Origin: Mytilus trossulus | Lineage: Eukaryota; Mollusca; Bivalvia; Mytilida; Mytilidae | Direction of reading: 5' to 3' | DNA length: 64,000 nucleotides | Assembly: GCF_036588685.1 (NCBI RefSeq) | Contig: NC_086384.1 | Span: 54,292,945-54,356,944, forward strand | Shown: piece by piece, positions 10,230 through 25,200 of the stretch | How the letters are laid out: every line of letters begins with the position of its first letter | Position numbering within the stretch: position 1 is the first letter of the stretch | Position numbers and translations under genes: made by a program | The notes under the pieces: generated by a model | Told to the model about the DNA's origin: nothing | What the model saw: the letters and a program-made list of their open reading frames with translations, nothing else | The model's database searches: none

Positions 10230-13200
10230 GTAAGAATAAGTGAATATTTAAATTCACCAATGAAAAATACAATTTTTTGCATTCATCGTTTGAAATGTTA
10301 TGAAACACCTCTGTAACCCGAATGTTGTTTACAAATTGAAAACCTTGTTTATGTTTATATTTTCATTTCTATTGCTGTGCATCTTTTATAAACACAACAC
10401 AAGGATGTGTATCATAATTAACAACTCCTTTTGCCATTAAAAGGGACGACGATTTGATTTTTTTTTTTTGGGGGGGGGGGGGGGGGTGAAATGAATAACA
10501 TGGCCCTGTAACAACAGCTGATAACAAATAAATTTCCTCAAAACAGGATTTACATAATATTTTCTTTTCTGCAAATGAAAATGAAAGGAATTCTTTTGGT
10601 TATGGTTGAAAATCCCCCCCCCCCCTCTTTGAATCGGTGTCTGTTTCAGTGTTTGCCCTGTCAGATTTACATTGGTCTAAATACAATGTACCTGTTCACC
10701 CTGATTTTTTTTCTTTTTAATTGTACAGTACATGCGTCACATGTCATGAAGGAAAAAGTTTGTCGAAAGTTCTCTGAATACTTGTATTGTTGTAACCAAA
10801 TAATTATTTTCACATTGATTTGCATAGAAGAATACTGGAATACAATTTTTTATATATTTATCTTTATTGTTATATATGTTTGCAAATACAAGTACATTTT
10901 TGAAATACAGGGTTCAACACTAATGGTAGTCCGCTAGTCCGGTGCCCCCCTAATCTGTATTAAATACAGTGTATACATGTACATAGTGTTGAACGTTCTC
11001 CCCAGGGCCTTTTACAAATGTAGCATCAGGGTAATGTGATGATATATATAATTTTGAATGTGATTTGGTTTTCATATACAATGATACAATGAAGATTATG
11101 TTATGGATGTGGTGCTAAAATTTGTAGAAGTAAGATGGTATTTAAAATTTCCCTTTTAAATGCAATTTTTGGGAAGAACATATACTTATAGATTATCGTT
11201 GATCATCTCAACGAGATTGATTTTCTCGCTTGAGCTGGTACAGCGAAAGTGAGAAAAGCAAGCGAGTTGACAAGACCAATGATAATCTGTTTATCGCTAT
11301 TTTACCTATGACGACGTTGTCAATTTCATGTCAATTTCGTTAGCAACGCCACGTGGCCTCCTTAGTTTCTAGCAATAATTTGTCCATCTCAAACGAGAAG
11401 CATGATATGAAAATTATCACAAAAATAGATAAAAGGAAAAAAGCACAAAAAAGCGATAAATGTAATTACTGCAGTCTTCACGATGAACTGTTCAATCTAC
11501 AGGTCCAGAGCTCAATTTTTGAAAATTTTTAGTTAGATTCTGTTGGCCTGTAGATATGATTTTTACAGGCCCAAGAGTAATTTTACTAGCCTGGGCTTCC
11601 ACTCAGCGCGAAGACTGAAGTAGATTTAAATATGTTATAAAGTTAATGCAGATGCGATATCTAGAATAATATTAAAATGATCTTGTAAATCCTTTTCATG
11701 TTTTACAACTCATGCATCATTGGGAATCAAGTGTACATGTACCCCAAAAAAAAAATCCATTGAGGAAAGGGTTTGCTTTTTTCTGCTAACTTCGATATTT
11801 TTCAGAAAAATATCAATCGACCTTTAATAATACATTGAAACTTGTACATGTACATGTATAATTGGTTTTCTCTTATTTTTGTGCTACTAGTGAAATATCT
11901 GTTCTCTGCAAATGATAAGCTTAAATTTGATTATGACCTCCAAATGTTTTGTTTTCTTCTGAATTTTCATATTCTGACTTCATGAAAAAAGGGGACCATA
12001 CCTGATGCTTTTCGTTTAAAGGACACATGTTTCTAAAAACTTATAATAAGATCGAAGGATAAAAGTTATCTGAGAAACAGATTCCAACGCAATACATGTA
12101 GCTCATGTACAAATGTATAACAATATCTCTTCTCTCTCGTCAGTTAAATTTTAATTAATTAAAAAGCTTGGCAAGCCTCGAGCTCGCGCTTTAAATATTA
12201 TAATTTTACTGTCTTGAGTGGAGAAATATCGCAATACACTTGTTGCAGAGTAGGAATCTATATTTATTTATTTATTACATCGATGGTGGATATATTTTTC
12301 ATTGACAATTTGACCACATCTTAATTAATATTTTTTAATTAACATTATAAAGTACAATGCATAAATGTATATAAATTTCATTGGCTATTTCTATCTTAAC
12401 TTTAAAGTCTTTAATCTAATGTACTTTGTGTACTATAGTGATTAATTAAAAACAATGACTCTACATCACTAGGTACATATATTACCTTTTATCTGATAAT
12501 TTTGATAAGTAGTTTTAAATGGTCACCTATTTATACAATGTACATGTAGACATTACTAGTTTGTTCAAAGAAATAAGTACTGTTGGACTATTGCTAGTGT
12601 TTGTTTATTTGATCACGTTTCACATTTCTTACAGATGTACAGTGGTCAGTATACGTAACTGCCCTTGACCTTGATTATATTACATTACATGTGTTTGAAC
12701 TTTGCTTGCCCTATTGGCTTATTGATCGCTTCAGTGATTATAGGTCAATACATTCATGACAGTAAATTTTTATTTATATAAAAAAGATTTTGATTTTTTT
12801 TTCTTTTTAAATGTTTTATTGACAATGATTGAAAATGAAACAAAAATATGTTTTGGACATTTGCTTCTTTTAAAAGTCCTATGCAATACATAAATTGCTG
12901 TAACAAGCCCTACTTCTATGCGTGTGTCTAAGTAGCATGTGTTCGAATCCCGGCGGGGAAGAACCAAAAATTTGCAAAAGCAAATTTACAGGTCTAATCA
13001 TCATTATCATTGGGTCTGGTTATGAATTGATCTGATTTGAAAATTAACACAGAATTGAGCTATTTAATAAGGTCAATAAATGCAATACTTCATTTAATTT
13101 TAGTATGCATTTCTTGACTTTGTTAATAAATTTCTAAACAAAGTACATGTAAATTAAAAAAAAAAATAGACATCTACCATGTCAAGGTCATATTGATCTA

Positions 13201-16200
13201 TAAATAAAACATCTTATTAGCATAAGATTGAACAAGTAAATACTGGTTAGAACTTATGTATGTCAATTAGCTACAAACTTAAATGCTGGTTTTCATTTTC
13301 ACAATTTAATTTGTCCAATGCATACATAGGAAAATATTTTTTGATACCTTTTGATAATTGATTTAATAAGTTGAAATTATTTTAGATTGAAAATTCAAAA
13401 TTAATTCCAAGTTTAACATGTTTAAAGTCCATTCTAAAAATAACTAAATTTAAATGGCCAATGTGCATGCAATCACCTGTGATTAATCATACTAATCACG
13501 TTTACAACACGTACATGTATGTCATGGAATATTTTTTATAATTTTGACAATACATATATATAATGTTTCGGATTGGAGATAAAACAAATTAGAATTGTTT
13601 TCATTCGATTAAGAATGGTGTCTTTTTCAATTGGTGTTATTCATTTGCTAGCTGGAAGGTATGTTATATTTAAAATGTATTAAAAAGCCATCCCTATTTG
13701 TTATAAGTAGATGAAGATGCTTTTTAATAGATAAATATTTAATTTGTTAATTTTTGTTATGCACTTCTTTTCTCTATTTTTCTGTTCTTAATTTTATTAA
13801 TGGCATAATTTTTTTCAACCTGGATGAGACAAATGTCAAATATTTCTTTATGCACATGTACATGATGTATGAGGAAGGAATTTGGAGGGGGCTGCCCGGC
13901 AGTATATGTCGTTGAGTCTTCTCAAATTCTCCTTGTAGGGTTTTTATCTAAGAAGAGTCTGTCAGAGTTATAATCTCAAAAACATTTGTCTAAACTTATA
14001 CTTTTTGAACTGGGGTCTATATGTGATGTCCCCATTCAAATGCATTAATAGCTCAATAAAAAGAGAGGTTCCTACCCCTGTCTCCCCCTAGATCTGCCAC
14101 TGATATAGCTACATGTACAAACAATTGAATTATAGCAATGTTCATGTAAAAAATATTTTGTAAGATCTGGAAAAAAGTAGACTTGGTTCAATTATTGGAA
14201 TTTATAAACTAGTCAAAACTGGTTCAGACCATTTTTTTTTAGAATAAATGTATTGGCAGTTGTCTTTTATTTAAAAAGTCTATGTGATCTTACATGTGTT
14301 CACTCACCTCAAAGCTTAAGGCTAAAGATTAAAACTGAAATAACTACCAGTATTGAAAAAATTAAGGATTAGTAAATTAACTAATTTATATAGTAAAACT
14401 AGGATTCAGTGCAGTGACCAGAAGTTTTTATAAAACAACATTTTACAAGCTAGTGAATGAGCAACCAATAACCTGTTATTATTTGGAAGTTATTTTATTG
14501 TCATTTAAAAAATCTAGTCATGTTTGAAAAATTGGAGATAGATCAGATGAGAATATTTTCTACGATTCAATTAAGAATTGCCTCATTTTCATTTGATGTT
14601 TCCTCTCTACTAGCTGGAAGGTATGTAAATATAATGCTGATTCTTGACACTGACTGGTCAGTCATGGCTGTAGCCAGGATTCTATTACATGTATTAAGCA
14701 TTTTGTCATGCACTATTTATGTTCTCTAAAAGTAGCACTTAGTTGAAGGGTTTGACCACCAAAATTTACAAAGGAGTCTGACATAATTTTGGTATTTTGT
14801 AATCAGCTGTTTGTAATAGAAAAAGTAGTGAGGAGCAGCATTTTTTCTTCAGGGATAACCAGATATAAAATAAATGGTTTAAGAAATTAATTATACCCCT
14901 GAATGACAGGTTTGAAATTCATGAAATTAAAGGAAGGGGTACATGTATATATACATGTATACTTGTTTACAAATCAGAGTTTCATGCAATCTAGTATCAA
15001 GCTTCATGTAATCACAATATACTTTTTGATGCATTTTCTGTTTACAGTAACTATTGACAAATATTCTATTAATACATAATGGAAATGTTGTTTGCATTGT
15101 TATTGCCAATACTCGAGATCTTCATGATCTAGAGCGAACTAATGATGCTCAATAGACAAAAAAAACATTCAGTCTAAAAAGCTTGTGGAAATGTTATTTT
15201 ACAATTTCAGTGCTCGTGGGACAAAACCTTAATATACAAAATGTATATATCTATAAAAAAAATTGTCTGTCACCTTGCTTTTAAAAAAGTCTTTTGTCTG
15301 AGATCAGATTATTAATTCTACATGTACATGTAGGTGCCCTTGAAAAAAGAATTCTGAAAAACAGTCATAAATATAACTTGTGTACAATTTATGATTATGC
15401 TTAATTACCATTTAAATTTATGATTATGAATTATGGTTGGTGACCTTAATTACCCCCAGGTGATGTCAAAGTGTAGTAGTTCATCTAAATGGAGGTAAAC
15501 TTAACCTGATAGGGATCAATAAACTCTTCAGACGGAAAAACACCATCTTATTCTTATTCTTCTGATCACATGTTACTTGTACATGTGAAAACAGAGCTAC
15601 ATTTACTTGCATAAATTAGTAATTATAAGTTCTATAGCCTTCTGGCTCAGTCTTCATGCTTTACCACAAGTCAAATAGTCCATAGCCAAAATAATGAATC
15701 CAACTTAAATTTACTTAAAATTGGATTTGGGCTAGTACATGTGCAGCCAAAAGTTTTTTTGTAGACTGCTGGCTAAGATTTCGGGCTAGAGGCATAAGAG
15801 GGACACTTTTTAGGGCCAGAGCCATAAGAGGGACACTATTTTATGACTGTTAAGATTTAGGGCCAGCGGCATCATCGTAACATGGCATAAGAGGGACACT
15901 ATTTTATGACTGCTAAGATTTAGGGCCAGCGGCATACATGGCATAAGAGGGACACTTTTTTATGACCAAATGGCACATGACTCTCACAATTGATTTCATG
16001 ATTAACTGTTAAAGAAATAACTTGGCTTAAATCAATTGTTGTCACATGTCGTGTGCTTTCATATATATTAATCTATAATATATATTACTATTAGTCGATC
16101 ATTGGCCTTGACATTGACTAAGTTTTAAAAACGTTTGTTTCTATACTCTTGTCAGTCTTAGGTCTGTCTTATCTGTCATTGTTGACATTGTAGTCAAACA

Positions 16201-19200
16201 AAAATATAAATATTTACCTGTTTTAAATTTGTTTAAGTTCATTGAAATATGTGTGGCTGACTTATATATACATTAGGTCATTGAATTTATTCACCTACAT
16301 GTAGTTAGCTCAAACATGATAAACTTTTATCTATTGTTTACTCATTAAATTTGAATAGAAAAAGGGAGTTGCAACGGATTTGAAAATAACGTTGAAAATT
16401 GATTATCTTATTTTTGTGAAGTTGGGGTTGCTCTAAAGTCTGACAACCTTATTGTGACTTGCTGGGGCCATTTGATGTTAGAGGTCAAATTGAAACACAA
16501 AAACATTTTTGTCATACACTTTTTTTCAAATTTTTCTTTTTATATTTTTAGTGTTGGCGGTACTGTTGGTGCCATAGCAACCTGTCCATTGGAAGTTGTG
16601 AAAACACGTCTCCAGTCCTCAGTGGCACAGTTCCATCCTGCCTACATACAGTCGCACACCACCACATACGTCCCTAATGTACAACTATACACAACTGCTG
16701 GCACTGTCTCGGCAGACACTCAGTTGTTACAGAACGGTTATCACCATACAAAATCACATGTTAGTCTTTTGAAATGTTTAAAGTAAGTATAAAAGTCGTC
16801 TGTCAATTCATTTTTTTTCACCATCTTTTTTGCATTGCAAATTTACGTAATTGGGGGAGGTTTGGCAACAAAAAAAATCGCCCTCATATTGAATTTTTAT
16901 AGCATTATTGTCATGTTTTTTTGCAGCATTTCATGGTGTTCTTTGGGATAGAACCCCCCTTTCAAAATAGCTGGATCCGCACTGATTTTTAAGGGACAAT
17001 GCTACATATGTGCCTTGTTTATTTCATTGATTGATCATCATGCAGTCTATTCATGACCTAGGTGTTTGTCACATGGTTGAAACTTACTTTTATCTAAAAA
17101 TAGAATAACAGGATACTGAATGAGCAGTAGGATGGAAAAAAAAGAATTTTACATAATCCTAGCATATCTTAAATTTGATCTTAAAGTCATTTTAAAGTTT
17201 ACTACATTGAACTAAAAATAGAAAACTAATAAAAACATTGCTCATGTATGTTGGCTTAAAGTGCAATGCAATTTGTAGTCTGAACATGAAAGTGGTGAAG
17301 ATATAATTGATCTAATTTTGATAATTACCTACTTTTAAAAGTGCATTGAGCTTACCATAGAGATCCTGGAATGCACATGCAAATGCAATATTAATGTGTT
17401 TGATCAAGCTAAATATTTTATGTGTTTCCCCGTTTTTTTTCACCACAGTTATGCATTTCCAACTTCGTTTCTTCCTTTATCTTTAAGCTTTTTTTAAACT
17501 ATTGAAGAATTATTTCTTTCGGTTATGTTCAAATATTCTATTAAATTGAGTTTTTCATGTTTTTGGGGGTTTGCTGTTGATACCTTTTCTTTATTTAAGT
17601 ACATGTACTTCATTTGTACTTTTGTCTCATAAAGATTTGTTCAGTTTTAAAATGTCAATGAATCCTGGATAATATCTTATGCTGTGGATTAATTATTTTT
17701 CCCACGATAACTAGTTTCAAGGGATTTGATGGTTATCAGGTTGGACCACATTCAGCAAATTACAAATTTTCTGTAGTCTTTAAATTTATGCAGGCTTTGA
17801 GAAACCCACAAAGTCAAATATCCATGAAAATGCAATTTACTTGAAAGCAAAACAAATAAATCCACAGTACAATGTTCATGTTTGTTAGTCTGTTACTTTT
17901 AACATAGATTGTTAGGGCAATACCCTGCATAACATGTAGGAGCATTGATCTATTGTAATGACTGCATGTACTTCTTTTATTGGGTGACTGTAATCTTTTT
18001 GTGATTGAAAAAAAACTATGTAAACAAAAATCAAGGACAGACACCTAATTCATTGAAGGTACATGTACATTGCAGTTTTATTGTGATATTCCAATACACA
18101 TAATTAGCAGATGTATTTTATTTTTATGATCATTATATCACATTTTCTTGTGAAATTCTAATTAGTGTCTGTATTTTTATGATGGTTGTATACAATCCTT
18201 TGCATGTTGTCCTTGTAATTTCTATAATGCATCAACAATGATCAATGTTTTTAGGATGCTTACAAGGTAGTCCTTAAATTATCAATGAGACAAAAATGTA
18301 TAGAGTCATGACTAGTTTCCCTCATTCAATAAATGTATATGTATATTGTTTCTTTTTTTACAGACACATAGTCCAAACAGAAGGTGTAAACGGGTTATTC
18401 AAAGGACTAGGTCCAAACTTAATTGGTGTAGCGCCCTCTAGGTAAGTTGTTATATCACTTAAATTCAAGAGAAGACCTAAATCAAAAGTACATGTATGTT
18501 TGTGATAACTGTCTATTAAAAACTATCAACTAAATTATTCTATGATTTTGTGATGTTAACCCCCTCCCCCCCTAAAATTTTCACACAAATTTGAACCCAC
18601 TGTAGCTATCTCTAGTTCACATACTTGCCTTTGTAAATTTTTAAAGCATATACCTGGTGTATCAAATGTAGTTAAAAGTTCTCAGACACATTGAGTCTCA
18701 TACAGGTCTAGACCATGGACAAAAAAAAGGGCGGATGGACTGGAAGTAAGGAGGTCATCAACAATCATGGGCTGTTTAAATAAATGTTATTCAAAGCGAA
18801 AACCAGTCAATTGAATAAAGTTATAGTCTGTGTAATATATGGAAAAGAGTGACTTAATAAAACATTGCAAATAAAATCATTACTGCTAAAATATATTTGG
18901 AATCTTAAAACTGAATGTCTGAAGTTCAGACTAGCATGACTAGTAGATATTGTTTTTTGCTGTGTTGAATGAATATAGAATAACCTTGACATTCTTAAGA
19001 ACTAAAAATAGTAAAAGGTTATATGGAATTTTCTTTAAGTAAATATTGATTTTTTGCTGTTTTGAATGAATTACTGGACTCTATAGCTATATTAAGAAAG
19101 ATCTACATTGGATATTGGTAAATCTTGTTTTGCAATGTTGCATTTTGTTAAAAATAGATAACTTTACAATTTTGCATGTCTAATTTTAAAGTTTCTGCAA

Positions 19201-22200
19201 TACAATAAAATCGCAAATGTCTTTAAAATGGTTGTCTTCTTTTTTAAAGATAAAAGATCAAGATTTAAAATATTATAACTATTTAAAACTGCACTGTCTT
19301 ATATTTTAGTGTTCTTTTCAAGCCTTGAAATAGCTGTAGAATTAAATCACTAGTATATAATTATCTTTCCAATGTGGACGTCACGATTTTCGTTTACAAT
19401 GAAAGCTCTAATTTCATAATAATGTAACTCTTTACTGTTCTGTTATGCGATTGGGTGAATAGAAAATATGATATAGCTGAGGGTCATAATAAAATTGAGA
19501 ATGAAAATGGGGAATGTGTCAAAGCAACAACAACCCAACCATAGAAAAAACAACAGTAGAAGGTTACCAACAGGTCTTCAATGGAGCTAGAAATTCCCGC
19601 ACCCAGAGGCGTCCTTCAGCTGGCCCCTAAACAAATATATACTAGTTCAGTGATAATGAACGCCATACTAAACTCCAAATTGTACACAAAAAACTAAAAT
19701 TGAAAATAATACAAGACTAACAAAGACCAGACACTTTGTCAGGTTGAATAATAGTATTATCATCAACATAATACAACAATAAAGGCATGGATTCTAGAAT
19801 AGGGCATAGGGTGGAAGTTAGGGAAGAACAGACTGACCACACTGTGAAACACAAGCAAGCTGGAACACTGTTATTATTGTACAAATATCCACATTTTATT
19901 TTATTTTTTAAAATACATCCTTGAAAATGTTTGTGACATCAAACTAAATGTTTTTAATTTGATGTTATACATGATTTCATGGTCTTCAAATTGAATGTGC
20001 ATCAAATAAGACAAGGATAAAAAGATAATAAACATGATCAACATAGACTATGATTGATATTAACACTGGTGCAGGCATGTTGCAGTAATTTACAACCATA
20101 ATACATAATACATAATAGTTGCATAAAAATTGTGGTTAAATAAATCCTTTGGGCATTGTTCAGGAATTTGCATGTTTATGAGTATAAACAGAATCTATGC
20201 AACAAGAAGAAAGCATAATTTATGACGCAAATGTATAAATAACATTATGGAATGCTGTATAGCCGTTAAAACATATTTTAGAGGCTGAGCCTCTTTTCTC
20301 ATTTCTAAAGACATTTAAGAGTTGTTTATAAAGAAATAGTCATGATAGTTGTGTATTTAAACTTTTAAAACTTGAATGTTTAATTAGCCACAAGATTTTA
20401 GAATTAAGAAATCTTCCAGGGGGCATTTTAAGTTGGATGATCAATTGCTTTTGTTATAATCTGATGAATCAATGAACTAAAATACAGGAATAATAAAGTA
20501 AACACTGCACCCTAGTATTAAAGTCATAAGTCTGTATATTAAAACAGAAAGATAATTAACATCATTTAAAAACTTAACAATTGAATATTTAGAATGTATA
20601 TATATACAATTTTATTAAAAATTGATCACTAACACATGAACCAAAAACCTGCTATATCAACTTCATTTCAAGAACTTTGGTAGACAGTTGTCTCATTAAC
20701 AGTCATACCACATTTTCTTATTTGTATATGGTCTGACAGTAGGTAAAGACTACAGCTTGTTTGTACATGCTATAGAACTTGTGATTAAGTTTAACAATGA
20801 TCATAATGATCAACCATCAGCAGGAAATTGCATAAAGGACAAAATAAAACAAATAATCTTATATTTTTAATCAGACTTAGGACAAACGCAGAATTAATAT
20901 ACTGTGGATTCATTATTATTTGTTGGATACCAATTTTCTTGGTTTTCGTGGGTACAGGCTAACCACGAAATCAAATGTTCAACGAAATACATATTTTCAA
21001 TAGATGTTGTATACAAAGATTTTCAAACAACGAAATCAAATATCAACGAATATGCAAGTTTTTAGCAATCCACGAAAATTGATACCCACGAAAATAAATG
21101 AATCCACAGTAAAGCAATTTCAATTTATAGCAAGTATATTAAAATAAAAAATAACACTGAAATGAAATGCAATTTAAAAATCTTTTTTTTTCTATTTGAT
21201 TAATGTGTATATGTACATACACTACTTTAATTAGATTGACAGATTTTTGGTCCTGAAATTTTTCAAAAACACTTTGTGAATATCAACGTATAGGTATACA
21301 TGTATACATGTATTCATGATATATATACCTATGTAAATAAGATTTCTTTTTTGAATTTAAAATATTCCCAAGTCTATTGAGAAGATTTCCATTTGTCATG
21401 TGTGTACTGCATAAAGTATATTAATTTTGCACTTCATAGAAAATCCTTGATTTATCATGTTTATATTGATTAAAATTTCTTTGGCTTTTATATATATAAT
21501 GAGCCATAATGATTTCTAGACCAAGATTTTTTCTCAATTTCTTTTTTCAAAATCAAATCGTAAGCATTTGAAGTGTTATCTTACATGTTATACAAATAGC
21601 ACTGACGTAAGCTTGTTTGTGAAATTGAAATTTGAAAATTAGGTTATCTTCAAATGTGACTGAAGGCCAAATTTGAATTCCTGCTAAATTTATAAACATA
21701 TGCAACTGTCTGCATTACATATAGTTGATACACATTTATAAAATGTACATGTATGATAAAAGTCTGTTGATAAACTAGATTAGTGTTGCACAGTATTTGA
21801 CCTTGAAATAAATATTGCACCGGTGACCGTTTTGTTATCTTCCTGAAAATAAATGTAAAGTGTTCTGTTGTTATCTTAGTTACACACAAGTGTTTCACTT
21901 ATAAAGTACTTGTACCACTAAGTTTGTCACGCTAAGTTTGTAACTGATATTGAAATACGTGTAATATTTCAGTACAATGCTGACATAGTTTTATCAGATT
22001 ATGAACATGAAAAAAGCATTGTTGTTTCAAAGACTAAATTTTATTTCGAAATTTTCTGAAATTTTAATTTGTTTTCCCTTCCATCATTTTTTTCACAACA
22101 GTTATGCCTCATGTATGTACGTAAAATGTATTGACAAATTATAATAAAGGGCCTTTTTTACGATTTTTTTTTTTTTTTTTACCATATATATATTGCATAT

Positions 22201-25200
22201 TTCTGTTACCATTGGTTACCACAAATTTATCTTTTACTTTATTTAATTAATGAAGGCCCCATCACTGGCATCACGACTTTTGCAATATTTCACTTGGACC
22301 TCAGTGGAATTTCACCAGCATTGAGTTAACTGAAGTTTTGTACATCATTGTTTCAACCTCTCACTGTCAAAAATTGACAAGTGTGGTCACAGTTTAAGTC
22401 ATGTAAGTGGAAATTTTCAGTCCGCATACAGTGTTTTCAATTTCAATAGAATAGAAAAGTACTAAAAAGCCTTTATTACTTACTTTTATAAGTTTTCAAT
22501 TAATTGCATATAAAATACAGACATGTTTTCAAATGTAAATTAAGTGCACAATGAATGAATGATTAATTGATGATATGATTTTACAGACTTGTATTCAAAT
22601 TTTTACAAAAAAATGTAGGTCATATTTATTTACCAAAATTAGAGGAACAATAAAATGAACCATGGCCAATATTAATGACAGGAAGGATTTTTTTTACAAC
22701 TGGTCTTCGTACATATCATGTGTTTTGGTTTGTGGGAATTTTCCATTAATGAATGAACACAGTGAATGGAAATTATGGGTTGACTACCATATATTATATA
22801 TGCATTTAAATTACTTGTTACTTTATATCTATAAATAGAATTAATTCAACGGAGAATTACCTGGTGGAAAGGTTTAATAAACTGATTAACCTAGTTTATA
22901 ATTATTGGGCTTTTATTTAGTTAACTTGTTTAATTCAAGATTTAAAGAGTAGACATGGACTTAAAGCAAAGTTATCTTATATCGGCATTCAGTGAGAAAT
23001 AAAAAAACAGTACAAAAAGAAAAATGGAAAAAATACTTGAATCAGATATAAACCAGTTTAATAATGACCGTTTAGATTTAAGGAGGCTCGCGGGTATAAG
23101 ATTTTTAGAAAAAAAATAAACTTTTATTTTACATTACAAATTTTATTAATTACCTTTAGTAGTTGTTACTTTATCATATGGTACAAAAATTATTCCAAAA
23201 AAATAATTCATGTTGACCCCAGGTGACTTTCAAAAAGTCAATATCATTTAAAAAGCTCTAAATTATCTCCCTTTGTTGCAAAATAGCCTTTTTTTGGCAT
23301 TAAAATTGAAATGTCTTTTTTAACTCATCGGTGACCTATATTTTTTATTGTTGTTTTCGAATTAGCTGTACATAAACTAAATAATTGTAAAATTTGGGCG
23401 ATTTCTGTAATTTAGTTCTTTTTTTATTTCGATATTACCGCTATTTCTCCTATTAGTTCAACAGAAAAAAAGGACTTTTACAAAAATGCATGCTTCTTTC
23501 AAAGGCAGATTGTGAGCGTAAATGAACGGTGACCCCAATTTTTTATTTCATTTTTCTATTAAGGATAAGATAAAGTTCATTTATAGAAAAATATAGCGAA
23601 ATCCTATATTAAATAAAAAAAATGATTTAGACCCGCGAGCCCCCTTAAGTGTTTAAAATGAAGGGGGGAAGTACAACTATATTAAGCCTTCCAATTGAAG
23701 ATTTATTTAAATGGGGACATTCTAAGGACATGAAAGACTTTCAGTGAAACAAATACTTACAAGAGATAAAGGGAAAATAGTTAATTGCGTTTTCATTTTG
23801 GATATTTCAAATACAGATATATACATGAATAAATGAAAGTCATTATAAAAAGATTTTCCAGAAATTAGTCTGAAAATCTACCTTTCCGATTTTTCATTAA
23901 ATCATGACCATATGAACTGTACATTGTGCAGAGAGAGATACGTGTACAATGTACATCCTTTGTGTTTGGTCTGATCATGCATCACACTTGTGCAGTATAT
24001 TTTGCAGTATTTTTCCAGTACCTGAATCATCTATAATGCTATGATACATGTAGACATGTCTTTGGTTTATTTTGAACAAGATAAGCAAAAAACAAATATG
24101 ACCTTCACTTAATTCTACCTGATGCATGTCATGTTGGTATGTTATCAGTGCAGATATTATGAGGAGCTAATTAACTGATTAATAATATTATGAGGGTATG
24201 ACCCTGTGTATATTAATAGACAATATTATATATTTATCATTATCTTAATGTTATATCTAACGTGTTATGTTGCAACAAAAAAAAGAACAGTCAAAACAGG
24301 TATTTGATTAAATTGTAGTAAACGAAATCAATTATTTTTAAACTATCCTTAACTTTGCAAATTATTACTTTTGAAATTATGGTATGTTTGATAAAAATTT
24401 ATGTTATTATATATTATATTTATAATAATATATTAACCACCTTATACATGTTATATTCAGCATGTATGTCATGTGCAAATCTGAAAACTTTTATAATTTT
24501 AAAATATTTTTTAGTTTTTTGTGCAGTATAGATGCCTATATCATACAGATGATCAGGTACATATTGCATTGGCATTGCTGGTATGAGATCCTTCTTTATA
24601 TAAAATTTAAATTTGTTTGTCTTTTATAGAAATTAAAAATCAAGATTGAAAAATATAAACATCTGAGTTGACAAGGGTTGGTTTTTACACGTCATTGTGA
24701 TATGCACTAACAGTAAACAAAACCAAACACCAACTTTGTCCATTGTCCACGGTAGAATTTTGGCCATTGTCCAGGGTAGAACTTTTCCATTAAATGGTGT
24801 GGGTGAAATAATGGCCAATTTGGCAGAGTTTGAAAGATCACACGCCTAATGAATTGTAAATTTGATTGTAGTTTGTCAACTTGTTTTCTGACCTGATAAT
24901 ACTATTAATTGTACAAAATGTCTGGCTACTTGGCAAGAATTTTTTGAAAACAACATACATGTACTTTGACAAGCCTTTTAAACCCAACCATGCATTTGCT
25001 GTTAACTAGTTCATACTGTAATCTGGAATCTAGAGGAACAATGAGTTTGTTTAGTAATTTTACCTTTGAAACAGACTGATTAATTATTGTCTTATCAGCA
25101 CAAAATCTTCATTCTCAATTCCCTAAATACATGTAGATATTGTTTAAATGGGTTTACCTGTACTAGACCAAGGTAAACTAATTGTACAGGTGAAAAATAT

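Noticed and set aside
10575-10937. 120-codon open frame in intron 1 of the carrier
   Set aside because: Low-complexity Phe/Ile/Tyr composition read through AT-rich intron and a C run; no family resemblance or splice context.
12895-12960. Possible tRNA gene (GTTCGAATCCC)
   Set aside because: Only a box B is convincing. The acceptor and D arms do not pair, and the downstream sequence matches a SINE-like repeat.
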